Positions 54,031-64,000 are shown, counted from the stretch's first letter. The stretch is 64,000 nucleotides of DNA from Selaginella moellendorffii (GCF_000143415.4 NW_003314269.1:1762118-1826117), one strand, 5' to 3'. Translations and numbers: made by a program. The notes: generated by a model not told the origin, from the letters alone.

Positions 54031-56181
54031 ATGGAGGTAGCGAATTCTTCCCAGGAGGACTCTGTTCCTACAGAGCTCATGGATTTGCCAACCAGTCTCT
54101 TGGTGGACGTGCTGTCCAGGATCTCCGACCCCGTTCACCTGGCCTCCATCTTATCGGCCTGTCGGCAATTCAAGGCTCTGGTGGCCACGGTCTCGTGGGA
54201 GCTGCGGCTGGTGCCGGGGATGCTCGAGGACAAGGAGCTCAAGTTTAGTCCTGGAGCGTGGCAGCGCGCGGCAGTGGCGATGATCCGAGCTCGGATGCCA
54301 CTCACGCGACTTTTGGATCTGACTGGCTGCTCGATCATGGACGACGACGTTGCGTCTCTACTCGGCTATCTCCGGAACCTGCATTGCCTCATTCTCGACA
54401 GCTGCCAGAAGTTGTAAGTTTCCTTCTCATTCTCTACGTAGCTTGTACGTAGGTTTAGAATATCTTTCTTTTCTCTAACGCGTCTTGGTCTCTGCAGGAC
54501 TTCCTCTGTGATAGATGCCTTGGCAGTGTCGGTGAGATCGGGACCGAGAGCTCTCAGCTTACAGCGATGTTTTAGAATTGGACCGACAGCGGCTGGAAAC
54601 TTGCTGGCTGCCGCAGCCGCGGATGGCTCTCGACTACGGTGTATTCTTCTTAGTCACCTCGACAGATTGGAACTTCCCAGGGAGTCTCCTCTCATCGAGG
54701 AGGAACATATATATGAGCTCCCTCATTCATTTGGGAGTCTGGGATCTGCTTTGAGAATTCTGGCTCTACACAATTGCGGTGGCCTTGGAACATTTGAGCT
54801 GGCAGCGGTGGTAAGATTTTTTGTTTTTTGTTTTTGTCCTTGCAGCAATGGTTGATTTTTCAGGCCGCAACATGTCCTTTGGTGGAGCTTATGTTCTTGG
54901 GAGGATCGGTCGAGGCCTTGGGGTTGTCTAGAGAAGAGAACCTCTCGGAGGAGAGAGTCTCTATTGCTACGATAACTCTTGTGGACTTTGCTCGTTCTCT
55001 TAAGAAGCTCCAAATGCTGGAGCTCACCTTCTTTACACAGCCGGTTGTTCATGCAGTGAGGTACGTTTTTTTTTTCCTTTCTCTCTTCAATGGAGTGTTC
55101 ACTTCCATTTGCAGGGAGGAGCTTCTTAATTTAATACAAGTCTGGAACTTTTGTGAGGAACAATCGGTCACGGCAGCTGTGTGGTTTTTGAGAGGAAGCA
55201 GTATCAAGAGCCCGGACCTTCCAATCTTAAGCAACTGGGAAGACATTCGCGAGGACGTTGCTCTAGCACTCCGTGCCGCTGCAAACTGCTCGGATATCCG
55301 TCGCCGGACGCCTCTTCACTGGACGTCATGCCAGGGCGAAGCTCACTCGGTAAAATGCCTCATCGACATCGGTGCTGCACCTAGAGGGATTTTGGACTCG
55401 TCAGGAGCTACACCGCTGTTCGTGGCTGCTGAGTTTGGCCACGCTCCAGTTTGCAAGCTCCTGCTAGAAGGTGGCGCTGATATGTTTGCAAAGAACCGCG
55501 GTGGAGAGAATCCCATCTACATTGCCTCGCTCAAGGGCCACTGTGACGTGGTCGAAGTGATGCTCGCCTTTTGTGCGACGCGGGGATGGAACTGGCAAGA
55601 CGTGAAACTATATGGTAAGCTTTTCCAGAGTTCCCTTCTTTGTAGCTAAACGCCATGTTTCCTCTTCTTTTCCAGGTGATGGATGGACTCCTCTCATGGC
55701 GGCAGCGGTGGCGGACAGGCAAGACGTTGGAAAAGCTCTTTTGCTGGCGAGCGGCTACAACTTTAGCAGATCCTCGTCGAGTTCCTCCTCACCCGCCACA
55801 AAGCTTTTGGACGCGCAAAACAGGCATGGTCAGACCGCAATGCACATAGCTGCGCGAAGAGCCTCGGTGTGGTTTGTCACCAATCTTCTCGCAGCGGGGG
55901 CGTCCGTGGAGATCCCGGATGAGTATGGACACCGAGCACTGGACGTGGCGGTTTATTATTGTCACCACTCGGTCGTAGAGATTCTCAGACAGTGGGAAGA
56001 TCAGCACAGTACTAGCGGCGGCGGCGGCGGCGGTGGCGGTGGAGGTGGCGGTGGTGGAAGCGGCGCTAGACGAAGGCTTGGAGCAGCTAAAGCCACTGCC
56101 TCGAAGCCCCAAACAAAAATTTGGAGGGCCAAGCAACAGCACCACCACCAAGAACAAGAACACGGTAGAAATCATGTATAG
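54031..56181 (+). CDS. F-box/ankyrin-repeat protein
   Basis: Five exons (54031-54413, 54498-54810, 54864-55060, 55115-55614, 55676-56181; introns 84, 53, 54, 61), about 632 residues. An F-box lies at residues 14-50 (ELMDLPTSLLVDVLSRI, then ILSACRQFKALV). The middle is LRR-like (TRLLDLTGCSIMDDDVASL, then LRILALHNCGGL). The C-terminal half has ankyrin repeats: RTPLHWTSCQGEAHSVKCLI, GATPLFVAAEFGHAPVCKLL and DGWTPLMAAAV, then GQTAMHIAARRASVWFVTNL and GHRALDVAVYYCHHSVVEIL. A run of 14 Gly and a His/Gln-rich basic tail end it. It probably acts in an SCF ubiquitin ligase, with the ankyrins binding the target. The domain mix is unusual. Confidence 0.87.
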
Positions 56182-56259
56182 ATTGGAATCATGAAAACGT
56201 GAGAGAGCCACAGGCTCGGCCACGCGAGGAGAGCCACTGCTTCCAACATTCTGGGACGA

Positions 56260-57691
56260 TTAAGAGCTTGTTGGTGATGACTTTGGCCATGGATTTCCAG
56301 ACTTGACGCTACAAACTTGCTGTGGCGATGGACCGTCCCATATCTCCCAACGCTTCTGGAAAAGAGAAGCCTGCAAAACACAATCCTGTAGTTGCTTGCT
56401 GCCGGCAAACTTTTCTCTCGTCTTGGCAGCTTCTTGTCCTGCTGCCGAATCGAACAAGGCCTCCCAGCCTCGCTCCCATTCCAGGCTTGACGCATCACAC
56501 AACTCTAGCTTCTCCATTCCATCTGTAGGAAACCATCCGGACCTCTTGCACAGCGACTCCACAATCGCTGACGAGCGCTCCAGGCTTGATACTTTGGGAT
56601 TGCAAGGCCTGCAGTAAGCCCCGTTCAAAGGTCCCTTGCTGGAGATGGAAGGCACTGATAGATGCCAACCTTTTGGAGGCCACGGCCACTTCCTATGATC
56701 GATGAGGCAGAAGGAAAAGTTGGTCGGCACTGCTAGAATTCGCTGGAGCTCCAAGTGAGACTCGAAAAGAGCTTCCGGCCATAAGTTACGATCGCCCTGT
56801 GCATGGAGAGCCGGAAGGATGCTGAGCTTGAGTCCTGTGGCCATGGCAGTGGCTCGATCACCCACTCCAAGCTTGTCGTTCACTCCTCCACAGTTGTTCC
56901 CGAATGGAATGGTGTAGACACCTCTCTCGTACTTGGTTGGAATCGGATCTGTCCAGTAGCTGTCCAGCCTCACTTTGATGATCCAATCGTAGAGAAACTC
57001 GTGCTTGCGCTCGTAGTCAGTGACCAAGTCTCCACACCCCTCGATCAAGCGGAAAAAATGTAGCAGGCCTTGCAAACCATGAGAAGAACCTTCCGCCCCG
57101 ACAACCTCTCGAAGGACGTTGGTCTCGGGAATTCTCGCGGGCGTGAACAGCCTTGCCTTTGCAAAGCGTGACTTTACACCGCGGAGGATTTCCAGCTTGT
57201 ATGAATCGCGATCCAGGGGCGCGTGAAGGAAGACGTGAGCGTCGGGCAGCACGTCCAATACGTAGTTCTTGAGGCTCAGTCCTGTGAGCTCAAACTGTCT
57301 GGCTTCGCCATACAGGCAGAGCGCCACACGCGGAGGTGAATCTCCCTGTTACGGATCAAGAACAAGGAATAAATCTCTACAACACTTACCGGTTGCATGA
57401 TCATAGAGCAAGAACCTCGGAGCTTCTTGCTGTGATGTCCACCAGAGTTTTGGCTAGCCTCGCGGGAGTGACAAACTTGCGGCATTCCTCGAGAGTGTTC
57501 GTCACAGGCCTTGATCTAGCCTGCATTTCACCCCGATCGCCCTCTCAGGACTAGAAGAAAATCTCACTCACCTGGGAGATCGAGAGCTGGCGGTAGCGCC
57601 TAGCGACATCGAATGCAAAAAATAGGAGAAATCCAAGAGCGACGAGGAGCCGCGCGCGGCGTCGCCCCCGCTGGAGCATCCGCCCAGCCAT
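56260..57691 (-). CDS. Type II membrane protein of a plant-specific family (DUF7796-like)
   Basis: Three exons (57691-57572, 57520-57416, 57345-56260; introns 51 and 70 bp), about 436 residues. The N-terminus is basic, followed by one membrane span (LLVALGFLLFFAF, residues 15-27), a signal anchor typical of Golgi enzymes. The lumenal part starts VALCLYGEARQFELTG and contains DAHVFLHAPLDRDS, DWIIKVRLDSYWTDP, RGVYTIPFGNNCGGVNDKLG and MATGLKLSILPAL. The pattern, with an acidic RLDSYW and a VNDKLGVGD block, resembles plant glycosyltransferase-like proteins of unknown activity. The second intron uses a weak GTTCTT donor; the downstream GTAAGT would bring an in-frame stop. Family assignment is tentative, the gene model good. 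Confidence 0.7.
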
Positions 57692-57981
57692 TATTCCAAG
57701 ATTAGGGCGCCTTGAGGAAGAGCCCTAAATTAACGGCTCTTGTGTGGTGATTCAAGTTTTCTGGTAATTATAATAAAAAAAGGGACAAAAAGCTGGATCC
57801 TTCTATTAGCTACCTTAACCAGTATATAAACTCACACGGTGTTAAAATTTATGCGTCAGCGTTCAGTCGGCGAGATAATCTCGTCAGGGGATATTCTCAT
57901 CTATAAGAGCCCTAAAAAGAAAGAAACAAGAGAGAGGGAGCTTGTTTCTAAAAGAAGGCGCGCGAGGGCGAGGTCAGAGCG

Positions 57982-59063
57982 ATGGGAGGAGGGATTCTAC
58001 TGCGGGGAGTGGCTAAGGCCGTCACCAGGCCTCCGATTGTGGGTCTAGCAGCGGTGGCGGCGGCAGCGACATCTTCGAGCGTGCCCCAGTCGGTGATGAT
58101 GGGCAGTGCCAGCGCCAGCAGCGCCGCCGCGCTGCCGCTCCGCGCGGCGGTGGCGGATGATTGGGTGTTTGCGGGAGATGAGGAGCGATCCGAGTATTTC
58201 GTCCGCGACCATTTGGTGTTTGGAGCGGCGCCGTCGCGGGACGAGGTCGAGGAGGCTACCGCGGATTTGCAGAATGCGCTTGGCATGTAAGTTTGTTCTT
58301 TTCCTTGATGTAAAAAATAAGAAATTTTTTTCGTTTTTTTTCTGGAAGGTGTTTTGGAGAGGGACTTCCAACTCCAGCTTTGCAGCAAGACTCCCCGGTT
58401 TCGAGCATTCGAGGGCCAAGCAGTGTTCATCTCGGTCACCCGGTTGTGGATTGGATCGAGCCGCATTTGGTGTCGCATGAGCCTGGCAACGTCCAAGTCT
58501 GTAGAAGGAACGAGGTTGCCGAGGCGTTTAGTTTGCTCCAGAACGATCCTATCGTTCAAGTAAGTGTTTTTTATTCTTCTTTTTTTTACTCAGTGGTGAC
58601 ATTTTTCTTCCAGGGGGTCGTGATGTCGGTCGCCAGTGACAAAGCCGTGTGGGATGCGGTACTGGCGAACGAGAAAGTCAAGGAGTTTAGGAAGAAGCTC
58701 CAGGAGAATGGTGAGTGTGTGCGTTTAAGCTTGTTCCACTTTGCTCCACGTAGCTCCGTTCCAGGATACGAGAGCTTTGTAGCTGGCGATGGCGAGGTCA
58801 TACAGGAGGGGGGCAAGCACACACGCCCCAGTGATCAGCCCAACCCCAACCTGGTGGATTTCCTCGCGCAGCTGCTGGATTACTCCAAGAATGCTTACCT
58901 TCGAGTCAAGCGCATGCTCACTGAGCTTCTCTCCAGCTTCCTCGACAATAAGTTCTTCTCAACCAAGGATGGAAACTTTGCCGACCCAGCCATCAAGTCG
59001 TGCTTCATGCTGAGCCTCGTCGTTCTCTCGGTGGTGCTGCTCAAGCGAGCGTCGGCTGCCTGA
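57982..59063 (+). CDS. Tail-anchored protein of unknown function
   Basis: Four exons (57982-58286, 58349-58559, 58614-58710, 58765-59063; introns 62, 54, 54), about 303 residues. The first 60 residues are Ala/Ser-rich. Then come DEERSEYFVRDHLVFGAAPS, VSSIRGPSSVHLGHPVVDWI, EVAEAFSLLQNDPIVQGVVM and SVASDKAVWDAVLANEKVKE, a form found in plant proteins of no known function. The C-terminus has one hydrophobic span (SCFMLSLVVLSVVLLKRA), suggesting a tail anchor. Part of exon 3 and all of the 3' end are duplicated at 61931-62230. I cannot assign a role. Confidence 0.8.
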
Positions 59064-59229
59064 AAAGAAAGAGATCTTTCCTCCTTCCAGTCACAGGTAC
59101 TTTCATTTCTCGCCATAGAGTAATGCTCTCTCTTCTTGTGCATACTACTAGATCGATAGATACAGGAAAGTGGTTTAACAACATTCCATGCAATACACAT
59201 TTTGTTACAAGAAAACCAATGGCTCTTTC
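59064..59229. other. 3' region of the tail-anchored protein gene
   Basis: The presumed 3' UTR. It reappears in altered form at 62220-62325 in the duplicated block. Confidence 0.5.
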
Positions 59230-59473
59230 GAGTCAGACTCTTGGTTTGCTCGGGCCTGCCGATGGAGTGTGCTGAGGCTTCGGAAGCTTGTGGAAAGTTG
59301 GAACTTTGTGTGTCGAGGGGGGGACGTGATTCGGCCCCGCCGGTGGATGGATCGAGTACTTTGGAAGCGTCCGGGTGCTTGGTGCCGTCTGGAGGATAAG
59401 TGGTGCCTTTGGGAAGGTAGCTAGCCAGAGACGATGGAGCGAAGATCACGATCAATCGCTGGTAGCTCTCCAT
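59230..59473 (-). pseudogene. Decayed copy of the small secreted-peptide gene
   Basis: It starts MESYQRLIVIFAPSS and contains LPKGTTYPPDG, clearly related to the intact gene at 62328-62642. Compared with that copy it lacks about eight codons of the signal peptide, most of repeat 1 after YPP, and a few bases that shift the frame before repeat 2. Repeats 2 and 3 can still be read in another frame. Confidence 0.75.
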
Positions 59474-60866
59474 TTTCTTCTTTGCTTGTGGATGCAAAGT
59501 ATGGTGTGTGAGAGCCTGAGATATGGGAGTGGAGAAAACATTGGTGCATTTAAAGGCCGCTAAAGTGAGCTCTCCTTTTCTATACACGTTCCTGGTTCCG
59601 TGTGAGCAATTCGAGCGCTATTGCGTGCCAGGACCTTCTACTTCCAGCGCTCTCCCCTGGATCACATTGCAGAAACTTCTGTGGAAGTCTGGCATGGATC
59701 TGGATCAAAGTCCCAATCCGTTTCCACTCCCTTCGAATGATCTAAGCTCATTGTTGGTCGGATATGCTCCAGGACCATCACATTCTCGTTGGAAGAGCTC
59801 TGGAATGAAAAGTTTCTTTCATTAAAACACAACAAAGAGCAAGGTGGTGGTCATCCTGGATAGATGTGTTTATAGTTGCCCAGTGAGAGCATAGGACTTT
59901 TGAGTAGGAGGGGAGGAGAGAAAAAGTTACCATTCAAGTATTTCCTAAATGTTTCTGTCTAGGAAGTGGGGGCATGTTGCTTCCCTCTAATCTTCCATGC
60001 CACGTAGATAAGGAGTGGTCTTTGATAAAGAGTGGTCGTTGCTGCCGTGGTCATGTTCCCCATAAATGCTGGGAGGTCATGGGCATGGAAGTCTGAAAGA
60101 AGACAAAGAAATACTTTCTCTGTGGACACAACATCCATTGCCACCAAGATAAAGAAAGGAGTGGAAACTGTGAGTGGTGATTGGGAAAAACATGAGTCTA
60201 CCCACCAGTCTCTCCACATCAAGATTTAAGAAATCCTGATCACTAAAAAATTTTCCTAACCAAGAAAAAAATGGCACTTTATTCATAACTTGCAATTTGC
60301 AACTAATCCTCTAGCTATTTAGATACATGTTTTGCAAATTCTATTGCACTCATGTAAGAATCTAGCAATTTGAAAAATAAACAAATAAAAGATTATTGTT
60401 AGTGGTCAAACGTGAGTTCAAAAATAGTTTAAAGTTCACTGTACAATTTCCTTTATTAAGCCCCCTTTTTATCTGATTTCTTCTAAATCTGAATTCTCTT
60501 TTTACATTTCTTAAGTTTTTATATTTAGAATTCTCACTATTAATATTCCAAGACTTTTAACTGTTCAGAAAAAAAATTTGCATTTTTATTCATAAGCCTT
60601 ATTTTTTTGAACCTTTCATTCTTTTTAGTTGCTATCCACACATTTCCACACCTCACCAAAATTTGCCACATGTATCATAAAATGCATACATCCATACTCA
60701 ACCTTTTTCAAGTGCATTCAATAAGAATCTGTTTGCATCTGCCTTTGTAAACACCAAAGATTGTGCTAGAGTCAGAAATCTACCAAGTTCTCTGTTTGAG
60801 ATGGGTCCATTGTTTGACATTAGAGATCCTTTAAGCTTTATAAGCAGCTAGCTCTTGCTCAAAACT
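59474..60866. other. Intergenic region with duplicated 5' flank
   Basis: 59474-59820 is shared with 62643-62960, the 5' flank of the peptide gene, including CATTTAAAGGCCGC (TATA-like TTTAAATG on minus). From 59.82 to 60.82 kb the sequence is AT-rich with no gene recognised. 60826-60866 is the duplicated STP promoter with a TTTATAA box at 60837-60843. Confidence 0.6.
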
Positions 60867-61572
60867 ATGGCCGGCTTCGCCTACGTTGCTATTGCCTACC
60901 TTCTAGCAGCTATGGGAGGACTCATGTTTGGATATGATGTTGGGATCTCAAGTAAGCACTCGAAGATTTCTACTGTGACCTATGGATAAAATTTCTTTTT
61001 TTGGTTTTTGTCAAGGTGGTGTCACCTCCATGGATGATTTCCTGGGAAAGTTTTTCCCCAGCGTTCTACAGAGGAAGCTGCAGCTTGTTGGAAAAGAAGG
61101 CAACTACTGCAAGTATGACGACCAGGGCGTGCAGGCGTTCACGTCGTCGCTCTACCTCACGGGTCTGGTGGCTACCTTTGCAGCCTCGTACACGACGCAG
61201 AGATTCGGTCGGAAGCCAACCATGGTGATCGCGGGACTGTTTTTCATCGCCGGGGCGGTGTTCAACGCTGCTGCGGAGAACCTGGCCATGCTCATCATCG
61301 GCCGGATCCTTCTCGGCTGTGGCGTCGGCTTTGCCAACCAGGCCGTCCCGCTATACCTCTCCGAGATTACTCCCACTTGTTACTGGGGCGGCCTCAACAT
61401 TCTCTTCCAGCTCAACGTGACCGTCGGCATCCTCATCGCCAACCTCGTCGCCAAGCTCCACCCATGGAGCTGGCGGCTCTCACTCGGCCTGGCTGGGATC
61501 CCCGCGGTGCTGCTCACAGTCGGAAGCCTGTGCCTGTGCGAGACTGTTGAGATGGCAGTCTTGATCATCTGA
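60867..61572 (+). pseudogene. Truncated STP sugar transporter copy
   Basis: Two exons (60867-60951 and 61016-61572) encode about 213 residues matching the first 40 percent of the STP at 44984. The N-terminal cytosolic segment is shortened by about 14 residues. The match runs to VLLTVGSLCLCET, then ends in unrelated VEMAVLII and a stop, so about seven membrane segments are missing. The conserved TRYRGG after the fourth segment has become TCYWGG, losing both Arg. The splice sites remain usable. It cannot be a working transporter. Confidence 0.88.
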
Positions 61573-61930
61573 CACATGGCAATCCACGTCCAATGCAAAA
61601 GGAGTACAATGAATGTGCTCTGTATAGTGTTTTTCCTCTTTTCTGCTAGAGAGTCTGTTCTGGGAGGAGAAGGCACACAACAACCATGAGCACACCCCGG
61701 AGGACTCAGCTGCCAACAGGTAATCTCTCCCTTAGCAATACGTTGCCACCACCATGGCTGGTCGCCCTGCCATGGCCTCTGCATTCGGCAACTAGCAGCT
61801 GGTGCTTGGCGCTGGCTGGGAGATACGATGCCGCTTCAGCTGGGCGCTGGGCACTAGACTGATGCGAGCCACAAGCACAAAGATCCTGCAAGATAGAAGC
61901 TCGATCGGCCTGGAAGCTGATCCGCTACGT
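61573..61930. other. Unassigned spacer between two duplicated segments
   Basis: No gene recognised. It separates the truncated STP copy from the inverted fragment that starts at 61931. Confidence 0.5.
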
Positions 61931-62230
61931 GGAGCAAAGTGGAACAAGCTTAAACGCACACACTCACCATTCTCTTGGAGCTTCTTCTTAAACTCCTTGA
62001 CTTTTTCGCTCGCCAGTGCTGCATCTCACACGGCAACCCCAACCTGGTGGATTTCCTCACGCAGCTGCTGGATTACTCCAAGAATGCCTACCTTCGAGTC
62101 AAGCGCATACTCAGTGAGCTTCTCTCCAGCTTCCTATCATTCGCCGACATTAAGTTCTTCTCGACCAAGGATGGAAACTTTGCTGACCCAGCCATCAAGT
62201 CGTGCTTCATGCTGAGCCTCGATAGATTAA
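61931..62230. pseudogene. Rearranged partial copy of the tail-anchored protein gene
   Basis: 61931-62033 is the reverse complement of about 58648-58754 (end of exon 3 and the following intron). From 62036 the sequence is a direct copy of exon 4 (NLVDFLTQLLDYSKNAYLRV, then ELLSSFL), with a small insertion (SFAD) and loss of the final membrane span after SCFMLSL. The junction of inverted and direct pieces is seen directly. Confidence 0.85.
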
Positions 62231-62327
62231 TGCTCTCTACTACTAGATCGATAGAAACAGGAAAGTGGTTTAACAGCATTCCGTGCAATACACATTTTGT
62301 TACAAGAAAACCAGTGGCTCTTTCGAG

Positions 62328-62642
62328 TCAGACTCTTGGTTTGCTCGGGCCTGCCGATGGAGTGTGCTGAGACTTCGGAAGCTTGTGGAAAGTTGGAACT
62401 TTGTGTGTCGCGGGGGGGACGTGATTCGGCCCCGCCGGTGGATGGATCGAGTACTTTGGAAGCGTCCGGACCTCGAGCAGCTTGGTGCCGTCTGGATTTT
62501 GTGGATTGCTCGGTCCAGCGGGAGGATAAGTGGTGCCTTTGGGAAGCTTGCTGAAAGTGAGCTTTCTAGCCTGCGACGATGGAGCGAAGATCACGATCAA
62601 GACGATGAGAGCAACGAGAAGAGATCGCTGGTAGCTCTCCAT
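62328..62642 (-). CDS. Secreted precursor with three IDA-like proline-rich repeats
   Basis: 104 residues. Residues 1-26 form a signal peptide (basic start, LLVALIVLIVIF core, then SSQA). The mature part has three repeats: FSKLPKGTTYPPAGPSNPQN (30-49), VRTLPKYSIHPPAGPNHVPP (58-77) and FHKLPKSQHTPSAGPSKPRV (85-104, the C-terminus). This resembles the extended motif of INFLORESCENCE DEFICIENT IN ABSCISSION peptides (F-x2-LPKG-x3-PP-x-APSK-x2-N), ligands of HAESA receptor kinases, though IDA precursors have one copy only. A short Pro-rich wall protein is the alternative. A TATA-like TTTAAATG lies about 90 bases upstream. A decayed paralogue is at 59230-59473. Function is inferred. Confidence 0.65.
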   Translation of the reverse strand: MESYQRSLLVALIVLIVIFAPSSQARKLTFSKLPKGTTYPPAGPSNPQNPDGTKLLEVRTLPKYSIHPPAGPNHVPPATHKVPTFHKLPKSQHTPSAGPSKPRV

Positions 62643-63690
62643 TTTCTTCTTTGCTTGTGGATGGTGTGTGAGATCCAAAAAGCCTGAGATCTGGGAGTGG
62701 AGAAACCATTGATAGATCACGGGCATTTAAAGGCCGCTAAAGAGAGCTCTCCTTTTCTATTCACGTTCCTGGTTGACTGAGTAATTCTAGCGCTATTGCG
62801 TGCCAGAACCTTCTACTTCCAGGGCTCTCCCCTGGATCACATCGCAGAAACTTCTGTGGAAGTCTGGCGGATCAAAGTCCGAGTCAGTTTCCACTCCCTT
62901 GGAGGAATGATCTAAGCTCATTGTTGATCGGATAGGCTCCAGGACCATCACATTAAAGCGATTCCAGCCACTGGTGATACAGTTTTGTGGGAGGGACTGC
63001 GATTTTTATAGCCAGATGATCCTTTGATAATGATTAAACGTGCTAGAGCCAGAGATGCTCTTGTTTGAACAATCAACTTCCAAGTCCTTTTGGAACTTTG
63101 GATGTCAATCACGGATCCACTAGAGCTTCGTCTACCATTTTCAAACACTTTCGTACTACACTTTGAGACTCTGTCCCATCCTCGATAATGTTCTTGATAG
63201 TGGAGGAGACGCACGAACACAAGCAGGTAATCGAGCGAGATCGTTCCTCCTCGAACACTCCAGCTGCTTGAGCTCTTGCTCCTCTACTGTGATGCTTCAG
63301 ATCTTCAAACTGCTTTGTCACAAAACTGGGAAATCGATAGGATCACACTTGCAATCACTACGCAGGAAAGAATGACGCAAGCTTGCCCTGTTTCTACTGG
63401 ACGAAAGCTGTTCACAGTGGGATCGTTTACTCCTTGCATCACTTTCAACAGGATGAGCATCGATCTCTGCAAAACAATCCAGGTAAATAGCATCAACAGT
63501 TGATATGTGTGTTGACCTTCTCGGAGTGAAAGGCACGACCAAATCTCTCCCACCAACACTCTGGAAAAACAAAGAAGCTTTAGAAAGCCAAGAGCTTACC
63601 GCAATTAGTAGCATGCAAGTGCCATCCATGAAAGAAGCCAGCTTTTTCCAGTGTAAGAGAGAGACTTGGAAGTTCTACGAACTTAAAACT
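62643..63690. other. Region between the peptide gene and the protease gene
   Basis: 62643-62960 is the duplicated peptide-gene flank. 63100-63640 holds minus-strand coding-like pieces, including a hydrophobic stretch (SFRPVETGQACVILSCVVIA) that could be a small membrane protein with short introns, and VVRKCLKMVDEALVDP in another frame. I could not build a consistent gene. Confidence 0.35.
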
Positions 63691-64000
63691 CTATGCCTTG
63701 ATCGCCTCCTCCCGGCGCAGAGAATCGATGAGATCCAGCGTGCTCGCCCTCAATCTCCTCGCAGACTCGGAGCTCACCTCGCGCTTCACAATCTCCTCCA
63801 CATCGCATTCCACATCGCTCTCAAACCCCTTCTTCACCGCCGCGGCGATGGCCATCACGTACGCCCCACAGTCATGCCCGTTTTCCTGCTGCGGTGTGGC
63901 GGCGCTCACGAATCTGGGCTTGGAGCCGCTGCCGACAAGCTCCGAGACCCTGGCATGGAGCGATCGGGCGTAGCGATCGTTGGCGCCGTCCAGGCTATCG
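63691..64000 (-). CDS. C-terminal part of a NEDD8/SUMO-specific cysteine protease (SENP8/DEN1-like), cut by the window
   Basis: The minus-strand frame enters from the window edge and ends at 63691, giving 102 residues. It opens with DSLDGANDRYARSLH, which matches the YDS-x-x-x-x-N segment holding the catalytic Asp of Ulp1/SENP8 proteases. It continues to TPQQENGHDCGAYVMAIA, which has the oxyanion Gln and the catalytic Cys. Enzymes of this C48 family process or remove NEDD8 or SUMO in cytosol and nucleus. The start and the catalytic His lie outside the window. The C-terminus (SLRREEAIKA) is short, as in SENP8/DEN1. Confidence 0.85.
   Translation of the reverse strand, partial: DSLDGANDRYARSLHARVSELVGSGSKPRFVSAATPQQENGHDCGAYVMAIAAAVKKGFESDVECDVEEIVKREVSSESARRLRASTLDLIDSLRREEAIKA

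Noticed and set aside
53637-54080. 147-codon minus-strand frame upstream of the F-box/ankyrin gene
   Set aside because: Low-complexity Ser/Ala/Gln content, overlaps the start of the supported gene, and shows no family signal.
57839-58048. Short plus-strand frame overlapping the start of the tail-anchored protein gene
   Set aside because: Basic low-complexity frame in the presumed 5' UTR, out of frame with the supported start at 57982.

Overview
This window looks like nuclear DNA of a lycophyte, most likely Selaginella. That is an inference from several things seen together: spliceosomal introns that are almost all 44-95 bp, PLS-class PPR genes and PPR relics, plant-only families (GH3, STP hexose transporters, MBD10/11-like), a possible cilium-associated gene (flowering plants have no motile sperm), and a WASH homologue, a family I understand to be missing from flowering plants. 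No bacterial or organellar features were seen.

Left part (about 1-21 kb): mobile elements in AT-rich sequence. A solo LTR (1305-3074, target duplication TCATG) is followed by a decayed PIF/Harbinger element (about 3.77-6.07 kb, minus strand). Next is a nested pair of LTR retrotransposons. The outer element (6251-20194, duplication ACTTG) has long LTRs and a non-coding interior. Its 3' LTR is split by a younger Ty3/gypsy chromovirus (11586-19115, duplication ACCGA) with nearly identical LTRs. The inner element encodes Gag, protease, RT, RNase H, integrase and a chromodomain in one frame. That frame has two TAG stops and two short GT-AG introns inside the integrase part; the first intron falls just before the catalytic Glu. 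All these LTRs carry degenerate GAGTCC/GAGATG minisatellites.

Middle part (21-37 kb): a RING-less RAD5/HLTF-type SNF2 ATPase (minus), decayed coding fragments including PPR relics, an AT-rich gap, a 584-aa PPR protein (minus), an F-box protein (plus), an unknown 300-aa protein (minus), a PPR pseudogene (plus) and a three-exon GH3 amido synthetase (minus).

Right part (37-64 kb): a compact gene-rich block. It holds a 16-exon WASH complex subunit 1 homologue, an MBD protein, a 20-exon WRN-like RecQ helicase, an STP sugar transporter, a possible ciliary protein (CFAP77-like), an F-box/ankyrin protein, a type II membrane protein resembling Golgi-type plant proteins, and a tail-anchored protein of unknown function. 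Two local duplications follow: a half-length STP copy, and a partly inverted copy of the tail-anchored gene's 3' end together with its neighbour. That neighbour is a small secreted-peptide gene. Its intact copy (62328-62642, minus) encodes three IDA-like Pro-rich repeats behind a signal peptide. The window ends inside a NEDD8/SUMO protease (SENP8/DEN1-like) gene.

Exon boundaries were read by eye from GT-AG sites and reading-frame continuity. No alignment or database search was run.
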